This document shows, one piece after another, positions 43,015 to 52,537 of a stretch of 64,000 bases of DNA. Within the stretch, counting starts at the first letter, position 1, and each line of letters begins with the position of its first letter. Source of the DNA: Caldilineales bacterium (GTDB lineage: Bacteria; Chloroflexota; Anaerolineae; J102); NCBI GenBank assembly GCA_019695115.1, contig JAIBAP010000015.1, positions 1 to 64,000 of the forward strand, given 5' to 3'. Made by a program: the position numbers and the translations under genes. The notes beneath the pieces were generated by a model. The model was not told the DNA's origin. It searched no databases and saw only the letters and a program-made list of their open reading frames with translations.

Positions 43015-45249
43015 ATGCGCAAAGCTCTCAAGTGGATCGGCATCGTCCTGCTCGTGATCCTCGCCCTCCCCGTCCTTGCCCTGGCCGTCGCCGCCGTTGC
43101 GCCCGAACCGGCCGACCCGGCCATCGACATGGCCAACCACGGCGCCGGCTCCAGCAGCGTCGAGCCATCCTACAGCGGCCTGCAACGCCAGTTCCCGCCC
43201 CTCAACGGCGCCGCCGGCACAGCCGAGCAGGTCGAACTGGGCCGCCTGCTCTTCTTCGACCCCGTCCTTTCACAGAAGAACGACATCGCCTGCGCCAGCT
43301 GCCATCAACCCGACCTGGGCTTCAGCGATGGCCGTCCTACCCCGGTCGGGACCAGCGGCGTCCCCCTTCAGCGCAACGCTCCCTCGTTGTGGAACGTCGG
43401 CTTCGTCCAGAACCTGTTCTGGGATGGCCGCGAGACCTCGCTAGAGAAACAGGTCGAGACCCCGCTTACCCATCCTGACGAAATGGGCGTGACTGACACG
43501 GCGGCCCTGGCAGCCGAACTGGCCGCCATCCCCGAATACGCCCAACGCTTCCAGGCAGCTTTCGGCGGGGAGCAGCCCATCAGCCTGGAAAACATGTCGG
43601 CGGCGCTGGCAGCCTTCGAGCGGAGCCTGCTCAGCCAGAACAGCCCCTTCGACCGCTACGCCGCCGGCGATTTCGACGCCCTGACCCCGCAGCAGCGCCG
43701 CGGCCTGGCGCTCTTCCGCTCCGGCGCCACGCGTTGTTTCGAGTGCCACTCGGCGCCCACCTTCGCCAACGAGGGTTTCAGGGTGATCGGCGTGCCCGAT
43801 GACGACCCCGGTCGCGCCGCCGTCGCCGCCGACGCCCTGCCCGGCGCCTTCAAGACGCCCACCCTCCGCAACATCGCCCTTTCGGCCCCCTACATGCACG
43901 ATGGCTCGCTGGCCACGCTCGAAGAGGTGCTCGACTTCTACGCCGAGGGCGCCGGCCGGGCGCACGGCGCCGAGAATGTGGATGCCCTGATCAACGGCTT
44001 CGACATGAGCGAGAGCGAGAAGGCCGACCTGCTCGCCTTCCTCTACGCCCTGACCGACGAGAGCACCCTGCCGGAGACCCCCGCCGCCGTGCCCTCCGGC
44101 CTGCCGGTGGTGCAGCCCCAGGCCAACCCCGCGAGCGACCAGGCCGCCGCCGCCAACAGCGGCCGCTCGCTGGCGGCCCAGAAAACCACCCGCGGCCCGG
44201 CCATCCTCGTCGTCCAGCCCGGCCAGACCATCCAATCCGTGGTCGATCAGGCCCAGCCCGGCGATACGATCCAGATTCCTTACGGCGTCTACCACGAACG
44301 CGTCGCCATCGACGCCAACGACATCACCCTCGAAGGCATCGCCAACGCCGACGGCGACCTGCCCCTGATCGACTGCCAGAACAAGCTGTCCGAGGCCGTG
44401 ATCGCGTCGGGGAGCGATTTCACGGTCGGGAATCTGCACGTGCGGGATTGTACGGACAACGGCGTGCTGGTCGAGGGAGCGACGAACGTGGTTTTTCATG
44501 ACATCTTCGCCGAAAAGACGGGCGTGTATGGCGTCTATCCGGTGCGCAGCACCAACGTCATCATCGAGCGGGTGAAAGTGACGGGCGCCAACGACGCCGG
44601 GGTCTACGCCGGCCAGTCGGAGAATGTGATCGTGCGCGATAGCGAGGTCTATGGCAATGTCCTGGGCATCGAACTGGAGAACACGCTGGGCGGCGAGGTC
44701 TACAACAACCACGTCTACGACAACACCGTGGGCATGCTGATCGTCATCCTGCCGCAGCTGACCTCGAAGATTTCGGCCAACACCAAGATCTACGCCAACT
44801 TGGTCGAAGCCAACAACCACGCAAACTTCGCCGAACGCGGGGTTGCCCGCTTTGCGCCGCCGGGCGTGGGTATGTTGCTCTTGGGCACTGATCAGGCCGA
44901 AGTCAACGGCAACACGGTCAGGGATAACAAGACGGCCGGGGTCGCCGTCTATAGCCTGACCCGCAGCGGCGTCTTCGACGAGAACGAGATCGATATCGGC
45001 CCCCTGCCCGAAGACAACTGGGTGCATGGCAACAGCTACACGAACAACGGCTATGACCCCGACCCCTCGGTCGACGACCTGGGCGTACCGGGCGCAGATG
45101 TGCTGTGGGATGGGTCGGGGAGCGGCAATCGCTTCGACGAACCCGGCGCCTCCGTCTTCCCGCCGTTGTTGCCGGGCAGTGGCTGGCCCGCCTTCCTGCG
45201 CCGCGCCTACGATAACGCCCTCAATCTCGCCATCGAACGGTTGCTGTAG
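43015..45249 (+). CDS. Di-haem cytochrome c peroxidase (MauG/CCP-type) fused to a right-handed beta-helix domain
   Basis: 744 aa. Signal/TM segment (IGIVLLVILALPVLALAVAAVA). The CcpA/MauG domain spans about 45-350 with haem sites CASCH (93-97) and CFECH (241-245), and conserved NAPSLWNVGF, LFWDGRETSLEKQVETPL and FKTPTLRNIALSAPYMHDGSLATLEEVLDFYAEG. After an Ala/Pro linker (350-400), residues about 400-690 are a NosD-like parallel beta-helix (VVQPGQTIQSVVDQAQPGDTIQIPYGVYHERVAI ... VYNNHVYDNTVGMLIV). The peroxidase half would reduce peroxide or oxidise a protein or small substrate; the helix may bind polysaccharide or provide the substrate surface. The reading frame is continuous across the junction. 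Confidence 0.88.
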   Translation: MRKALKWIGIVLLVILALPVLALAVAAVAPEPADPAIDMANHGAGSSSVEPSYSGLQRQFPPLNGAAGTAEQVELGRLLFFDPVLSQKNDIACASCHQPDLGFSDGRPTPVGTSGVPLQRNAPSLWNVGFVQNLFWDGRETSLEKQVETPLTHPDEMGVTDTAALAAELAAIPEYAQRFQAAFGGEQPISLENMSAALAAFERSLLSQNSPFDRYAAGDFDALTPQQRRGLALFRSGATRCFECHSAPTFANEGFRVIGVPDDDPGRAAVAADALPGAFKTPTLRNIALSAPYMHDGSLATLEEVLDFYAEGAGRAHGAENVDALINGFDMSESEKADLLAFLYALTDESTLPETPAAVPSGLPVVQPQANPASDQAAAANSGRSLAAQKTTRGPAILVVQPGQTIQSVVDQAQPGDTIQIPYGVYHERVAIDANDITLEGIANADGDLPLIDCQNKLSEAVIASGSDFTVGNLHVRDCTDNGVLVEGATNVVFHDIFAEKTGVYGVYPVRSTNVIIERVKVTGANDAGVYAGQSENVIVRDSEVYGNVLGIELENTLGGEVYNNHVYDNTVGMLIVILPQLTSKISANTKIYANLVEANNHANFAERGVARFAPPGVGMLLLGTDQAEVNGNTVRDNKTAGVAVYSLTRSGVFDENEIDIGPLPEDNWVHGNSYTNNGYDPDPSVDDLGVPGADVLWDGSGSGNRFDEPGASVFPPLLPGSGWPAFLRRAYDNALNLAIERLL

Positions 45250-45343
45250 CAGGGGTAAGGTTTACGTCACGGCGATCTTCTTGTGCTAGAATGATTTGTT
45301 TCTCAGCCTTCACCTCCCCGCCAACATCTTTCACCCCTCTGCA

Positions 45344-46801
45344 ATGACCGACCTCATCATCACCCAACAGGCGCTGGACAACCGCCAGATGAGCCTGACC
45401 GTTACTGTTCCTAATGACCGCACCGAACTGGCGCTGCGCGATGCCGCCAGGCGCCTGGGCAAGAACTATCGTTTTCCCGGCTTTCGCCCTGGCAAAGCCC
45501 CCTATCATGTCATCGCCCAACGCGTGGGCCGCGCCGCCCTGATCGAAGAAGCGATGAGCGAAATCGGCAGCGACCTCTTCGAAGAGGCGCTGGCGACGAC
45601 CGGGTTGGAACCGTATGCACCCGGCCACCTGACCGACCTCACACTCGACCCCCTGACCCTCACCTTCGCGGTGCCCCTGGCGCCCATCGCCGACCCCGGC
45701 GACTACCGCAGCCTGCGCCTCGACATCCCGCCGCTGGACGAAGCCGAAGTCGAAGAACACATTCAGGCCGATTTGAGCCAAATGGGTCGGGGCCAGACAC
45801 TCTGGGCGCCCGTCGACCGCCCCATCCAATACGGCGATTTGGCCACCATCAACCTGAAACTGACCGTCGAGGACGAAGTTGTGCTGGAGCAAGAGGACTG
45901 GGATTTTTCGCCCAGCGAGACCGACTACACCCTCCTGCCCGCCTTCGACGCCGCCTTCATCGGCATGAGCAGCGGCGAGAGCAAATCCTTCAGCGCCAGC
46001 TTCCCGGCTGAAAGCGACAGCGCCTGGGCGGGCAAAGAAGGACAGTTCGAGATCACGGTCACAGCCATCAAGAGCAAGGGCGAGCCGGCCTACGACGATG
46101 CCTTCGCCATCGCCCACGGTTTCGAGAACGCCGCAGTCATGTTCCAGAAACTGCGCGACCACGCCACCGCCCATGTCCAGGCGGAGGCCGATGATGCATA
46201 CCGCCGCCGCGCGATCGAAACACTACTCGAAGAGGCCGAACTCCACTATCCCCCTGCGGCCATCGATAACATGGTCAACCTGTTGGTGGCCGAGCAAGAA
46301 TCTGTCTTCCGCGGCTATGGCTTCGAATCCACCGCCGAAGTCCTACGCTTGCAGAAGCGCAGCGAAGAGGACTATCTCGAGGAACTGCGCCCGCAGGCCG
46401 AACGACGGCTGCGCCACGAACTGCTGCTGAATGCCATTGCCGAACGCGAGCAATTCCCCGTCAGCGACTACGAACTCGACAACTTGTTGGTCGAGAACCT
46501 CGAGCGCGATGCAGACGAACTGGCAAAGATGCGCCATGAGGTGGCCACGAACCTCAACTACCGCCTCTGGCTGACCGGGCGCATCCAACGCCACAAGGCC
46601 GTCGATCTGGTCGTCGCCATCGCCCGCGGCGAGGACGTCCCGGCGCCCGGCCAACACCTGGCCGAAGAGGCTCCGCCTGTCGAAGAGGAAGAGCCGGAAG
46701 TCATGGCTGATGACGAGTCCGAGCCGGAGGCCGAAATCGAAGCTGCGTCACAGCCTGCCGGCGAGACTGACGCTACAGTAGACCCGTCACCCGAAGCCTG
46801 A
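45344..46801 (+). CDS. tig: Trigger factor (ribosome-associated chaperone)
   Basis: 485 aa from ATG 45344 (the frame is open from 45296). The ribosome-binding domain carries [16 protein letters not shown], close to the canonical GFRxGK signature. A PPIase (FKBP-like) domain lies at about 150-235, and the C-terminal chaperone arms end in a long acidic tail (about 440-485). Binds nascent chains at the ribosome exit. It is followed by clpP and clpX, the conserved tig-clpP-clpX order. Confidence 0.93.
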   Translation: MTDLIITQQALDNRQMSLTVTVPNDRTELALRDAARRLGKNYRFPGFRPGKAPYHVIAQRVGRAALIEEAMSEIGSDLFEEALATTGLEPYAPGHLTDLTLDPLTLTFAVPLAPIADPGDYRSLRLDIPPLDEAEVEEHIQADLSQMGRGQTLWAPVDRPIQYGDLATINLKLTVEDEVVLEQEDWDFSPSETDYTLLPAFDAAFIGMSSGESKSFSASFPAESDSAWAGKEGQFEITVTAIKSKGEPAYDDAFAIAHGFENAAVMFQKLRDHATAHVQAEADDAYRRRAIETLLEEAELHYPPAAIDNMVNLLVAEQESVFRGYGFESTAEVLRLQKRSEEDYLEELRPQAERRLRHELLLNAIAEREQFPVSDYELDNLLVENLERDADELAKMRHEVATNLNYRLWLTGRIQRHKAVDLVVAIARGEDVPAPGQHLAEEAPPVEEEEPEVMADDESEPEAEIEAASQPAGETDATVDPSPEA

Positions 46802-46844
46802 CCACCCTCCACGACCCACAAAGCCCATCCCACCCAACCCCACC

Positions 46845-47477
46845 ATGACCCCATTCCCCACCCCTTCCTCCCTCATCCCCATGGTCATCGAACAGACCGG
46901 CCGGGGTGAGCGCGCCATGGACATCTACTCGCTCCTGCTCAAGGAGCGCATCGTCTTTCTGGGCACCCCCATCAACGACCAGATCGCCAACCTCATCGTC
47001 GCCCAACTGTTGTTCTTGCAGCAAGACGACCCCGAGCGCGACATCCAACTCTACATCAACTCGCCAGGCGGCAGCGTCTACGCCGGGTTGGCCATCTACG
47101 ACACCATGCAGATGATCAGCGCCCCCGTGGCCACCTGGGCGGTGGGCGTTACGGCCAGCATGGCCACCGTCCTGCTGGCGGCCGGAGCCAAAGGCAAACG
47201 CTACGCCCTGCCCCATGCCACCGTCCACATGCACCCCGCCGGCGGCGGCGCCCAGGGCTACACCCCCGACGTCCGCATCCAGTTCAAAGAACTCGAGCGC
47301 GTCCAGAATAGCATCTTCCACATCCTGGCCGAGCACACCGGCCAACCAATCGAACAGATCGAGCACGACTTCGAGCGCGACCGCTGGATGTACGCTCAGG
47401 AGGCCGTGGAATACGGCTTTGTCGACAAAGTCTTTGGCACCCCCGACCCCACCCTCGTCTCTTCCGAGCCTTCCTGA
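46845..47477 (+). CDS. clpP: ATP-dependent Clp protease proteolytic subunit
   Basis: 210 aa serine protease. The N-terminal [30 protein letters not shown] is canonical. Catalytic triad: S105 ([10 protein letters not shown]), H130 ([11 protein letters not shown]; Pro-Ala follows His where Gln-Pro is usual) and D179 (ERDRWM). GVTASM replaces the usual GQAASM. Assembles as a tetradecameric chamber and is fed by ClpX, encoded 7 bases downstream. Confidence 0.95.
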   Translation: MTPFPTPSSLIPMVIEQTGRGERAMDIYSLLLKERIVFLGTPINDQIANLIVAQLLFLQQDDPERDIQLYINSPGGSVYAGLAIYDTMQMISAPVATWAVGVTASMATVLLAAGAKGKRYALPHATVHMHPAGGGAQGYTPDVRIQFKELERVQNSIFHILAEHTGQPIEQIEHDFERDRWMYAQEAVEYGFVDKVFGTPDPTLVSSEPS

Positions 47478-47484
47478 ACCGCCC

Positions 47485-48774
47485 ATGACCCCCCAGTACT
47501 GCTCCTTCTGCCACCGCGGACAAGACGAAGTCGACCGCCTCATCGCCGGCCCCGACGGCGCCAACATCTGCGACCTTTGCGTGACCCTCTCCTACGAGAT
47601 CCTGCGCGAGGAAGGCGCGGAGCAGCCGGCCAAAGAGACAACGCCCCGCCCGCCCGTCTTCGACCGCCTCCCCTCCCCGCGCGCGATCGTCGCCCGGCTG
47701 GATGACTACGTCATCGGCCAGGAGCGGGCCAAGAAAGTGCTGTCGGTGGCGGTCTACAACCACTACAAACGCATCAACTCGGCCCAGAGCACCGACGTCG
47801 AACTGCAGAAGAGCAACATCCTCCTCCTCGGCCCCACCGGCTGCGGCAAAACCCTCCTGGCCCAGACCCTGGCCAAAGTCCTCCAGGTCCCCTTCACCAT
47901 CGCCGACGCCACCAGCCTCACCGAAGCCGGCTATGTGGGCGAGGACGTCGAGACCATCCTCACCCGGCTGCTGCAAGTGGCCGACTGGGATGCCAAAAAG
48001 GCCGAGATGGGCATCATCTACATCGATGAGATCGACAAGATCGCCCGCAAGGCCGGCGACAACCCCTCCATCACCCGCGATGTTTCGGGCGAGGGCGTTC
48101 AGCAGGCCCTGCTCAAGCTGATCGAGGGCACGGTGGCCAACGTCCCGCCCAACCTGGGCCGCAAGCATCCCCAGCAAGAATTCGTGCCGTTGGACACCTC
48201 CAACATCCTCTTCATCTGCGGCGGCGCTTTCGGCGGCATCGAGGAAGACGTGGCCCGACGGATCGGCGCCAAGGGCCGGCTGGGCTTTGCCGGCGGGGGG
48301 GTGGCGCCGGCCACCCTGGAAAAGCGCCGCTCCGAACTGCTCGCCCAGGTCACATCCGACGACCTGCTCCAGTTCGGCCTCATCCCGGAATTCATTGGCC
48401 GGCTGCCGGTGGCCGTCAGCGTCGAACCGCTCGACAAGGCGGCCCTCATCCGCATCCTCACCGAACCGAAAAACGCCATCATCCGCCAGTTCCAGCGCCT
48501 GCTCGACCTGGATGGCGTCGATATTCAGTTCACGCCCGACGCCCTCGAAGCCGTAGCCGTCGAGGCCATGCGCCACAACACCGGCGCCCGCGGCCTGCGC
48601 ACCATCGTCGAACGCGTGCTGCTGGATGTGATGTACGAGACGCCGGGCCGCACCGACGTGGCCAAATGTGTGGTCAACGCCGACAACATCCGCAGCGGCA
48701 CCCGACCTTTGCTCCTGAGCGCCCAGGGCCGGCCCGTGAGCTGGAAGGGCGACCAGATCGCCGAGGCAGCTTGA
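47485..48774 (+). CDS. clpX: ClpX unfoldase (ATP-binding subunit of ClpXP)
   Basis: 429 aa from ATG 47485. N-terminal C4 zinc-binding domain (CSFC ... CDLC). AAA+ Walker A GPTGCGKT (about 115), pore loop GYVGED, Walker [10 protein letters not shown], and the LGF tripeptide that docks on ClpP (GRLGFAGGG). The conserved C-terminal [11 protein letters not shown] and [16 protein letters not shown] complete the AAA+ module. The frame continues upstream to 47215 but that overlaps clpP in another frame and is excluded. Confidence 0.95.
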   Translation: MTPQYCSFCHRGQDEVDRLIAGPDGANICDLCVTLSYEILREEGAEQPAKETTPRPPVFDRLPSPRAIVARLDDYVIGQERAKKVLSVAVYNHYKRINSAQSTDVELQKSNILLLGPTGCGKTLLAQTLAKVLQVPFTIADATSLTEAGYVGEDVETILTRLLQVADWDAKKAEMGIIYIDEIDKIARKAGDNPSITRDVSGEGVQQALLKLIEGTVANVPPNLGRKHPQQEFVPLDTSNILFICGGAFGGIEEDVARRIGAKGRLGFAGGGVAPATLEKRRSELLAQVTSDDLLQFGLIPEFIGRLPVAVSVEPLDKAALIRILTEPKNAIIRQFQRLLDLDGVDIQFTPDALEAVAVEAMRHNTGARGLRTIVERVLLDVMYETPGRTDVAKCVVNADNIRSGTRPLLLSAQGRPVSWKGDQIAEAA

Positions 48775-48778
48775 CCCC

Positions 48779-49132
48779 ATGGCGCCCCCTCTCGCTCCAC
48801 TCACACCGCGGACGAATGTCTGGCTGGAAAGCGGCGGCGAGGTGGCGTTGAGCCGCTGGCGAGTCGAACTGCTCCAGGCCATCGACCGGTTGGGGTCGAT
48901 CAGCGCCGCTGCCGAGAGCATGAACATCCAATACCGCCTGGCCTGGCAGCGAGTGCATGAGATGGAAGAACGGCTGGGCGTCGCCCTCGTCCACACCACC
49001 ACCGGCGGCGCGGGCGGCGGCGGCGCCATCCTCACCCCTGCCGCCCGCGACCTGATCGAACGCTTCCTGACCCTGGCCGACGCCGTCGATGGCTTTGCAG
49101 CGCAGCAGGCGCAACGACATTTTCCGTCGTGA
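48779..49132 (+). CDS. ModE-like winged-helix regulator (N-terminal domain only)
   Basis: 117 aa. The winged-helix matches the ModE/LysR-type DNA-binding domain: LSRWRVELLQAIDRLGSISAAAESMNIQYRLAWQRVHEMEERLGVALVHTTTGGAGGGGAILTPAARDLIERFL. The molbindin (TOBE) sensor domains of full ModE are absent, as in stand-alone ModE-N proteins, TunR-like relatives among them. It is 4 bases after clpX and 160 bases before tupA, so it is a good candidate regulator of the tungstate/molybdate genes that follow. The ligand-sensing mechanism is unknown. Confidence 0.8.
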   Translation: MAPPLAPLTPRTNVWLESGGEVALSRWRVELLQAIDRLGSISAAAESMNIQYRLAWQRVHEMEERLGVALVHTTTGGAGGGGAILTPAARDLIERFLTLADAVDGFAAQQAQRHFPS

Positions 49133-49202
49133 CCACCTGCCCACCGCCGAGCGTCTGAAAGCTGACACCGCTTGATTCTGCGCCAAAACCCCATCATCCC
49201 CG

Positions 49203-49233
49203 AAAGCGATATGTCTACTGGACATATCGCTTT
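49203..49233. promoter_or_regulatory. Inverted repeat upstream of tupA: operator and/or intrinsic terminator
   Basis: AAAGCGATATGTC (49203-49215), loop TACTG, GACATATCGCTTT (49221-49233), followed by TCTTTTG. The 13-bp perfect stem with T-rich tail fits an intrinsic terminator after the ModE-like gene. Its core CGATATGTC...GACATATCG resembles the hairpin in the aor leader (CGCTATGTC...GACATAGCG at 56818-56846), which suggests a shared regulatory site instead of, or in addition to, a terminator. Confidence 0.65.
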
Positions 49234-49296
49234 TCTTTTGTTACCATCGGGTCATAGTCGATCCTTCCCCATTTCAGACCCACTCAGGAGCATCCG

Positions 49297-50349
49297 ATGA
49301 ACCATCGTCAGCACCGCGCCCACCCGCCTATTTTTTCGCCCATCGTTATGTCGTTTCGGCATATCGTTCTTTTCCTGCTGGCCCTGACCCTACTGGCAGC
49401 GTGCGCCGCGCCCGCGGCGACGCCTGCACCCCTGCCGCCAACCGCCACCACCGCACCTGCTGAGCCAACCGCCACCACCGCACCTGCTGAGCCAACCGCC
49501 ACCACCGCACCTGCTGAGCCAACCGCCACCACTGCACCCGCTGAACCAACCGCCACCACCGCACCCGCCGAGCCAACCGCCACCCCCATCGTCCGCAAAG
49601 CCGGCACGATCATCCTGGCCACCACCACCAGCACCCAGGATAGCGGTCTGCTCGACGCCATCCTGCCCGACTTCACCGCCGCCACCGGCATCGGCGTCGA
49701 TGTCATCGCCGTGGGCACCGGCCAGGCCATGGAAATCGGCGCCCGCGGCGACGCCGACGTCTTGCTCGTCCACGCGCGAGCCAGAGAAGATGAATTCGTC
49801 ACCAACGGCGACGCCCCTGCCCGCTACGATGTCATGTACAACGATTTCGTCATCGTTGGCCCCCCCTCCGACCCGGCCGGCATCAAGGGGCTTGCTTCAG
49901 CGGCCGATGCTTTCGCCGCCATCGCCGCCAAACAGGCGCCCTTCATCTCGCGGGGCGACGATTCGGGCACACACACCAAAGAGAAGGCCGTCTGGAAGGC
50001 AGCCAAGATCGAACCCGCGGGAGACTGGTATCAGAGTGCGGGCCAGGGCATGGGGGCCGTCCTGACCATGGCCAACGAGCAACAGGCCTACACCCTCAGC
50101 GACCGCGCCACCTATCTGGCCCGCAAAGCCAAAGGCATGGACCTGGTTATCATGGTCGAGGGTGACAAGGTTCTGTTCAATCCCTACGGCGTCCTCCCCG
50201 TCAGCAAAGAGAAACACCCGGCCGTCGATTTCGACGGCGCCATGGCCTTCGTCAAATGGATCACCAGCCCGGCGACGCAGAAGCTGATCGGCGATTTTGG
50301 CGTCAAGGAGTTCGGCCAGTCGCTCTTCATCCCGGACGCAGCCAACTAA
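49297..50349 (+). CDS. tupA: Tungstate/molybdate-type ABC substrate-binding lipoprotein (TupA-like)
   Basis: 350 aa. Signal peptide and lipobox LTLLAACAAP (Cys about 36), a Thr/Ala/Pro/Glu linker built from five to six 9-residue repeats (about 48-98), then a binding domain starting IILATTTSTQDSGLLDAILPDF, the TupA signature; SRGDDSGTHTKEKAVWK is the second conserved segment. TupA proteins bind tungstate with high affinity, some also molybdate. The permease and ATPase genes follow but are separated by moeA. Confidence 0.9.
   Translation: MNHRQHRAHPPIFSPIVMSFRHIVLFLLALTLLAACAAPAATPAPLPPTATTAPAEPTATTAPAEPTATTAPAEPTATTAPAEPTATTAPAEPTATPIVRKAGTIILATTTSTQDSGLLDAILPDFTAATGIGVDVIAVGTGQAMEIGARGDADVLLVHARAREDEFVTNGDAPARYDVMYNDFVIVGPPSDPAGIKGLASAADAFAAIAAKQAPFISRGDDSGTHTKEKAVWKAAKIEPAGDWYQSAGQGMGAVLTMANEQQAYTLSDRATYLARKAKGMDLVIMVEGDKVLFNPYGVLPVSKEKHPAVDFDGAMAFVKWITSPATQKLIGDFGVKEFGQSLFIPDAAN
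49438..49590 (+). repeat. 27-bp coding minisatellite in tupA
   Basis: Five to six tandem copies of a 27-base unit starting CCAACCGCCACCACCGCACC encode PTATTAPAE repeats of the lipoprotein linker. Length changes would be in frame, so the tether can vary without loss of function. Confidence 0.9.
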
Positions 50350-50398
50350 GCCCCGGCCAACCGCCACACGCCCAACCTCACGCCGGCCCCCCGCAGAT

Positions 50399-50528
50399 CA
50401 CGCCTCACTCCTCACGTTTCACGCCTCACTCCTCACTCCTCACTCCTCACGTTTCACGCCTCACGCCTCACGTTTCACACCTCACGCCTCACGCCTCACG
50501 CCTCACGTTTCACACCCCACGCCCCCCA
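50399..50528 (+). repeat. CCTCACG/TTTCACG heptamer array between tupA and moeA
   Basis: About 18 units of 7 bases (CCTCACT, CCTCACG, TTTCACG, TTTCACA) fill the gap 50350-50604 apart from about 50 bases on the left and 75 on the right. It is the same family, inverted, as the GCGTGAA/ACGTGAA array at 53316-53404. Confidence 0.9.
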
Positions 50529-50604
50529 ATATGACAAATCGGCCCGGCGAAGTAGAATACACCCCCTTCCTTCACCCCATCACTCACCCCATTTCTGCTT
50601 CGCC

Positions 50605-51825
50605 GTGCCCGTCAGCTCACCCTACCCCCTCGTCAGCATCGACCACGCCCTCGCCGCCATCCTGCGCCACAGCCCTGCCCTGGGCAACGAGCGCGTGCCC
50701 TTGATCGACGCCCTTGGCCGCGTCCTGGCCGTGGACCTGACCGCTCCCGCCCCTGTCCCGCCCTTTCCGGCCGCGGCCAAAGATGGCTTTGCCGTCATCG
50801 CCGCCGATGCCGCCCGCCTGCGCAGGCTGGCGGGCGAACAGATGGCGGGGCGCGCCGGCCATCTTCGGGTCGAGCCGGGGACGGTCGTCCGCATCACCAC
50901 CGGGGCCGTCATCCCAGCCGGGGCCGATGCCGTGGTCATGGTCGAGCACACGAGCGAGACCAATGGGTGGGTGGAGATCGAGACCACGGTATCCCCCGGC
51001 GCCGACATCCGCCCGCCCGGCCAGGACATCGCCGCCGGCGAGAGAGTGCTGAACCAGGGCGCGGTGCTCGGCCCGGCCGAGATCGGGCTGCTGGCGTCGG
51101 TCGGCCTGGCGGATGCCCCTGTGTTCCGGCGGCCGCGCGTCGGCGTCCTCTCCACCGGCGATGAACTGGTCGAGCCGGGCGCGGCGCTCGCCTCCGGCCA
51201 GATCTACGATTCCAACCGCTTCAGCCTGGCCGCAGCGGTGGCCCAGGCAGGCGGTGTGGCGCGCACCTACGGCATCGTCGCCGATACGCCCGCCGCCTTG
51301 GCCGCATTCTTCGAGTCGGCCCTGGCCGAAAACGATGTGTTAGTCACCAGCGGCGGCGTCAGCATGGGCAAGCTCGACCTGCTCAAGCCCTTGCTGGAAG
51401 AACGTGGAACCGTCCATTTTGGCCGTGTGATCATGAAACCCGGCAAACCCGTCACCTTCGCCACCATCGCCGGCAAACCGGTCTTCTCCTTGCCCGGCTT
51501 CCCTGTCTCGGCCCTGGTCTCGTTCGAGCTTTTCGTGCGCCCGGCCCTGCGGCAGATGCAGGGCGACGCCGCCTGGCAGCGGCCGCGCCTGCAGGTAGCG
51601 TTGGCGCACGACCTCCAGCACGACGCCCACCGCACCGAATACCAGCGCGCCCGCGTCTTCGTGGAGGATGGCCGCTTTCTGGCTCGCACCACCGGCCACC
51701 AGGGATCCGGGCGGCTGCTGTCGATGGCCGGCGCCAATGCCTTGCTCGAACTGACGCCTGGCGATGACTTCCTCCCCGCCGGCGCCATGACGACCGCCCT
51801 GCTCCTGCACCCGATCGGCGCATGA
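50605..51825 (+). CDS. moeA: Molybdopterin molybdenumtransferase MoeA
   Basis: 406 aa from GTG 50605. It inserts Mo (or W) into adenylated molybdopterin. Domains are in the usual order: N-terminal PPFPAAAKDGFAV (matching PxxxxSAMDGYA, with KDG for MDG), VRITTGAVIPAGADAVVMVEHT, the MPT-binding domain GVLSTGDELVEPG ... VLVTSGGVSMGKLDLLKPLLEE, KPGKPVTFA and LPGFPVSALVSFELFVRP, then a C-terminal beta-barrel. Its stop overlaps the tupB start (ATGA), which directly couples cofactor insertion to metal uptake. Confidence 0.95.
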   Translation: MPVSSPYPLVSIDHALAAILRHSPALGNERVPLIDALGRVLAVDLTAPAPVPPFPAAAKDGFAVIAADAARLRRLAGEQMAGRAGHLRVEPGTVVRITTGAVIPAGADAVVMVEHTSETNGWVEIETTVSPGADIRPPGQDIAAGERVLNQGAVLGPAEIGLLASVGLADAPVFRRPRVGVLSTGDELVEPGAALASGQIYDSNRFSLAAAVAQAGGVARTYGIVADTPAALAAFFESALAENDVLVTSGGVSMGKLDLLKPLLEERGTVHFGRVIMKPGKPVTFATIAGKPVFSLPGFPVSALVSFELFVRPALRQMQGDAAWQRPRLQVALAHDLQHDAHRTEYQRARVFVEDGRFLARTTGHQGSGRLLSMAGANALLELTPGDDFLPAGAMTTALLLHPIGA

Positions 51826-52523
51826 ACACCTTCTTCGAGGGCTTCCTCCAGGCCCTTCGCCTCCTGATCGGTCTCGACCCGGACGTGTTCGAGATCATCA
51901 GCCTCTCGCTGCGCGTCAGCGGCGTCGCCCTGGCCATCAGCGTGGCCCTCGGCCTGCCGTTGGGGGCCTGGTTGGGGTTGCGACGCTTTCGGGGCCGCCG
52001 TCTGGCCGTGGCCCTGCTCTACACCGGCATGGGCTTGCCGCCGGTTGTCGTCGGCCTGACCGTCTACTTGCTACTCTCGCGGCAGGGGCCGCTGGGCGGG
52101 CTGGGATGGCTATTCACCTCGCGAGCGATGATCGTCGCCCAGGTGGTGCTGGCCCTGCCGCTGGTGGCCGGGTTCACGATGACCGCCCTGGCCGCCATCC
52201 CGCCCGAAATGACCCTGCAAATCCGCTCGTTGGGCGCCACCCCGCTGCAAACCCATCTCACCCTGCTGTTCGAGGCCCGCGCCGGGGTGCTGGCCGCCAT
52301 CGTCGCCGGTTTCGGGGCCATCATCTCCGAGGTCGGCTCGGTGATGATCGTCGGCGGCAACATCGCCCACAAAACCCGCGTCCTCACCACCGCCATCGTG
52401 CTCGAGACCGGCAAAGGCAACTTCGACCTGGCCATCGCTCTCGGCATCATCCTGCTGGCCCTGGCCTTTGGCGCCAACTGGCTTATCCTCCTGTTGCAGG
52501 GCCGCCTGGGGCCGCGCCCTTGA
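51822..52523 (+). CDS. tupB: Tungstate/molybdate-type ABC transporter permease (TupB-like)
   Basis: 233 aa with about five TM helices and the binding-protein-dependent transport loop (LQIRSLGATPLQTHLTLLFEARAGVLAAIVAGFGAIISEVGSVMIVGGN). Length and TM pattern fit TupB. Translationally coupled to moeA and 14 bases ahead of the ATPase gene. Confidence 0.92.
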   Translation: MNTFFEGFLQALRLLIGLDPDVFEIISLSLRVSGVALAISVALGLPLGAWLGLRRFRGRRLAVALLYTGMGLPPVVVGLTVYLLLSRQGPLGGLGWLFTSRAMIVAQVVLALPLVAGFTMTALAAIPPEMTLQIRSLGATPLQTHLTLLFEARAGVLAAIVAGFGAIISEVGSVMIVGGNIAHKTRVLTTAIVLETGKGNFDLAIALGIILLALAFGANWLILLLQGRLGPRP

Positions 52524-52537
52524 CTGGCGCCCCCGTC

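Noticed and set aside
50399-50528. Repeat array considered as a CRISPR
   Set aside because: Units are 7 bases with no spacer and the sequence varies within the array; no cas genes are present in the window. The same holds for the other heptamer arrays.
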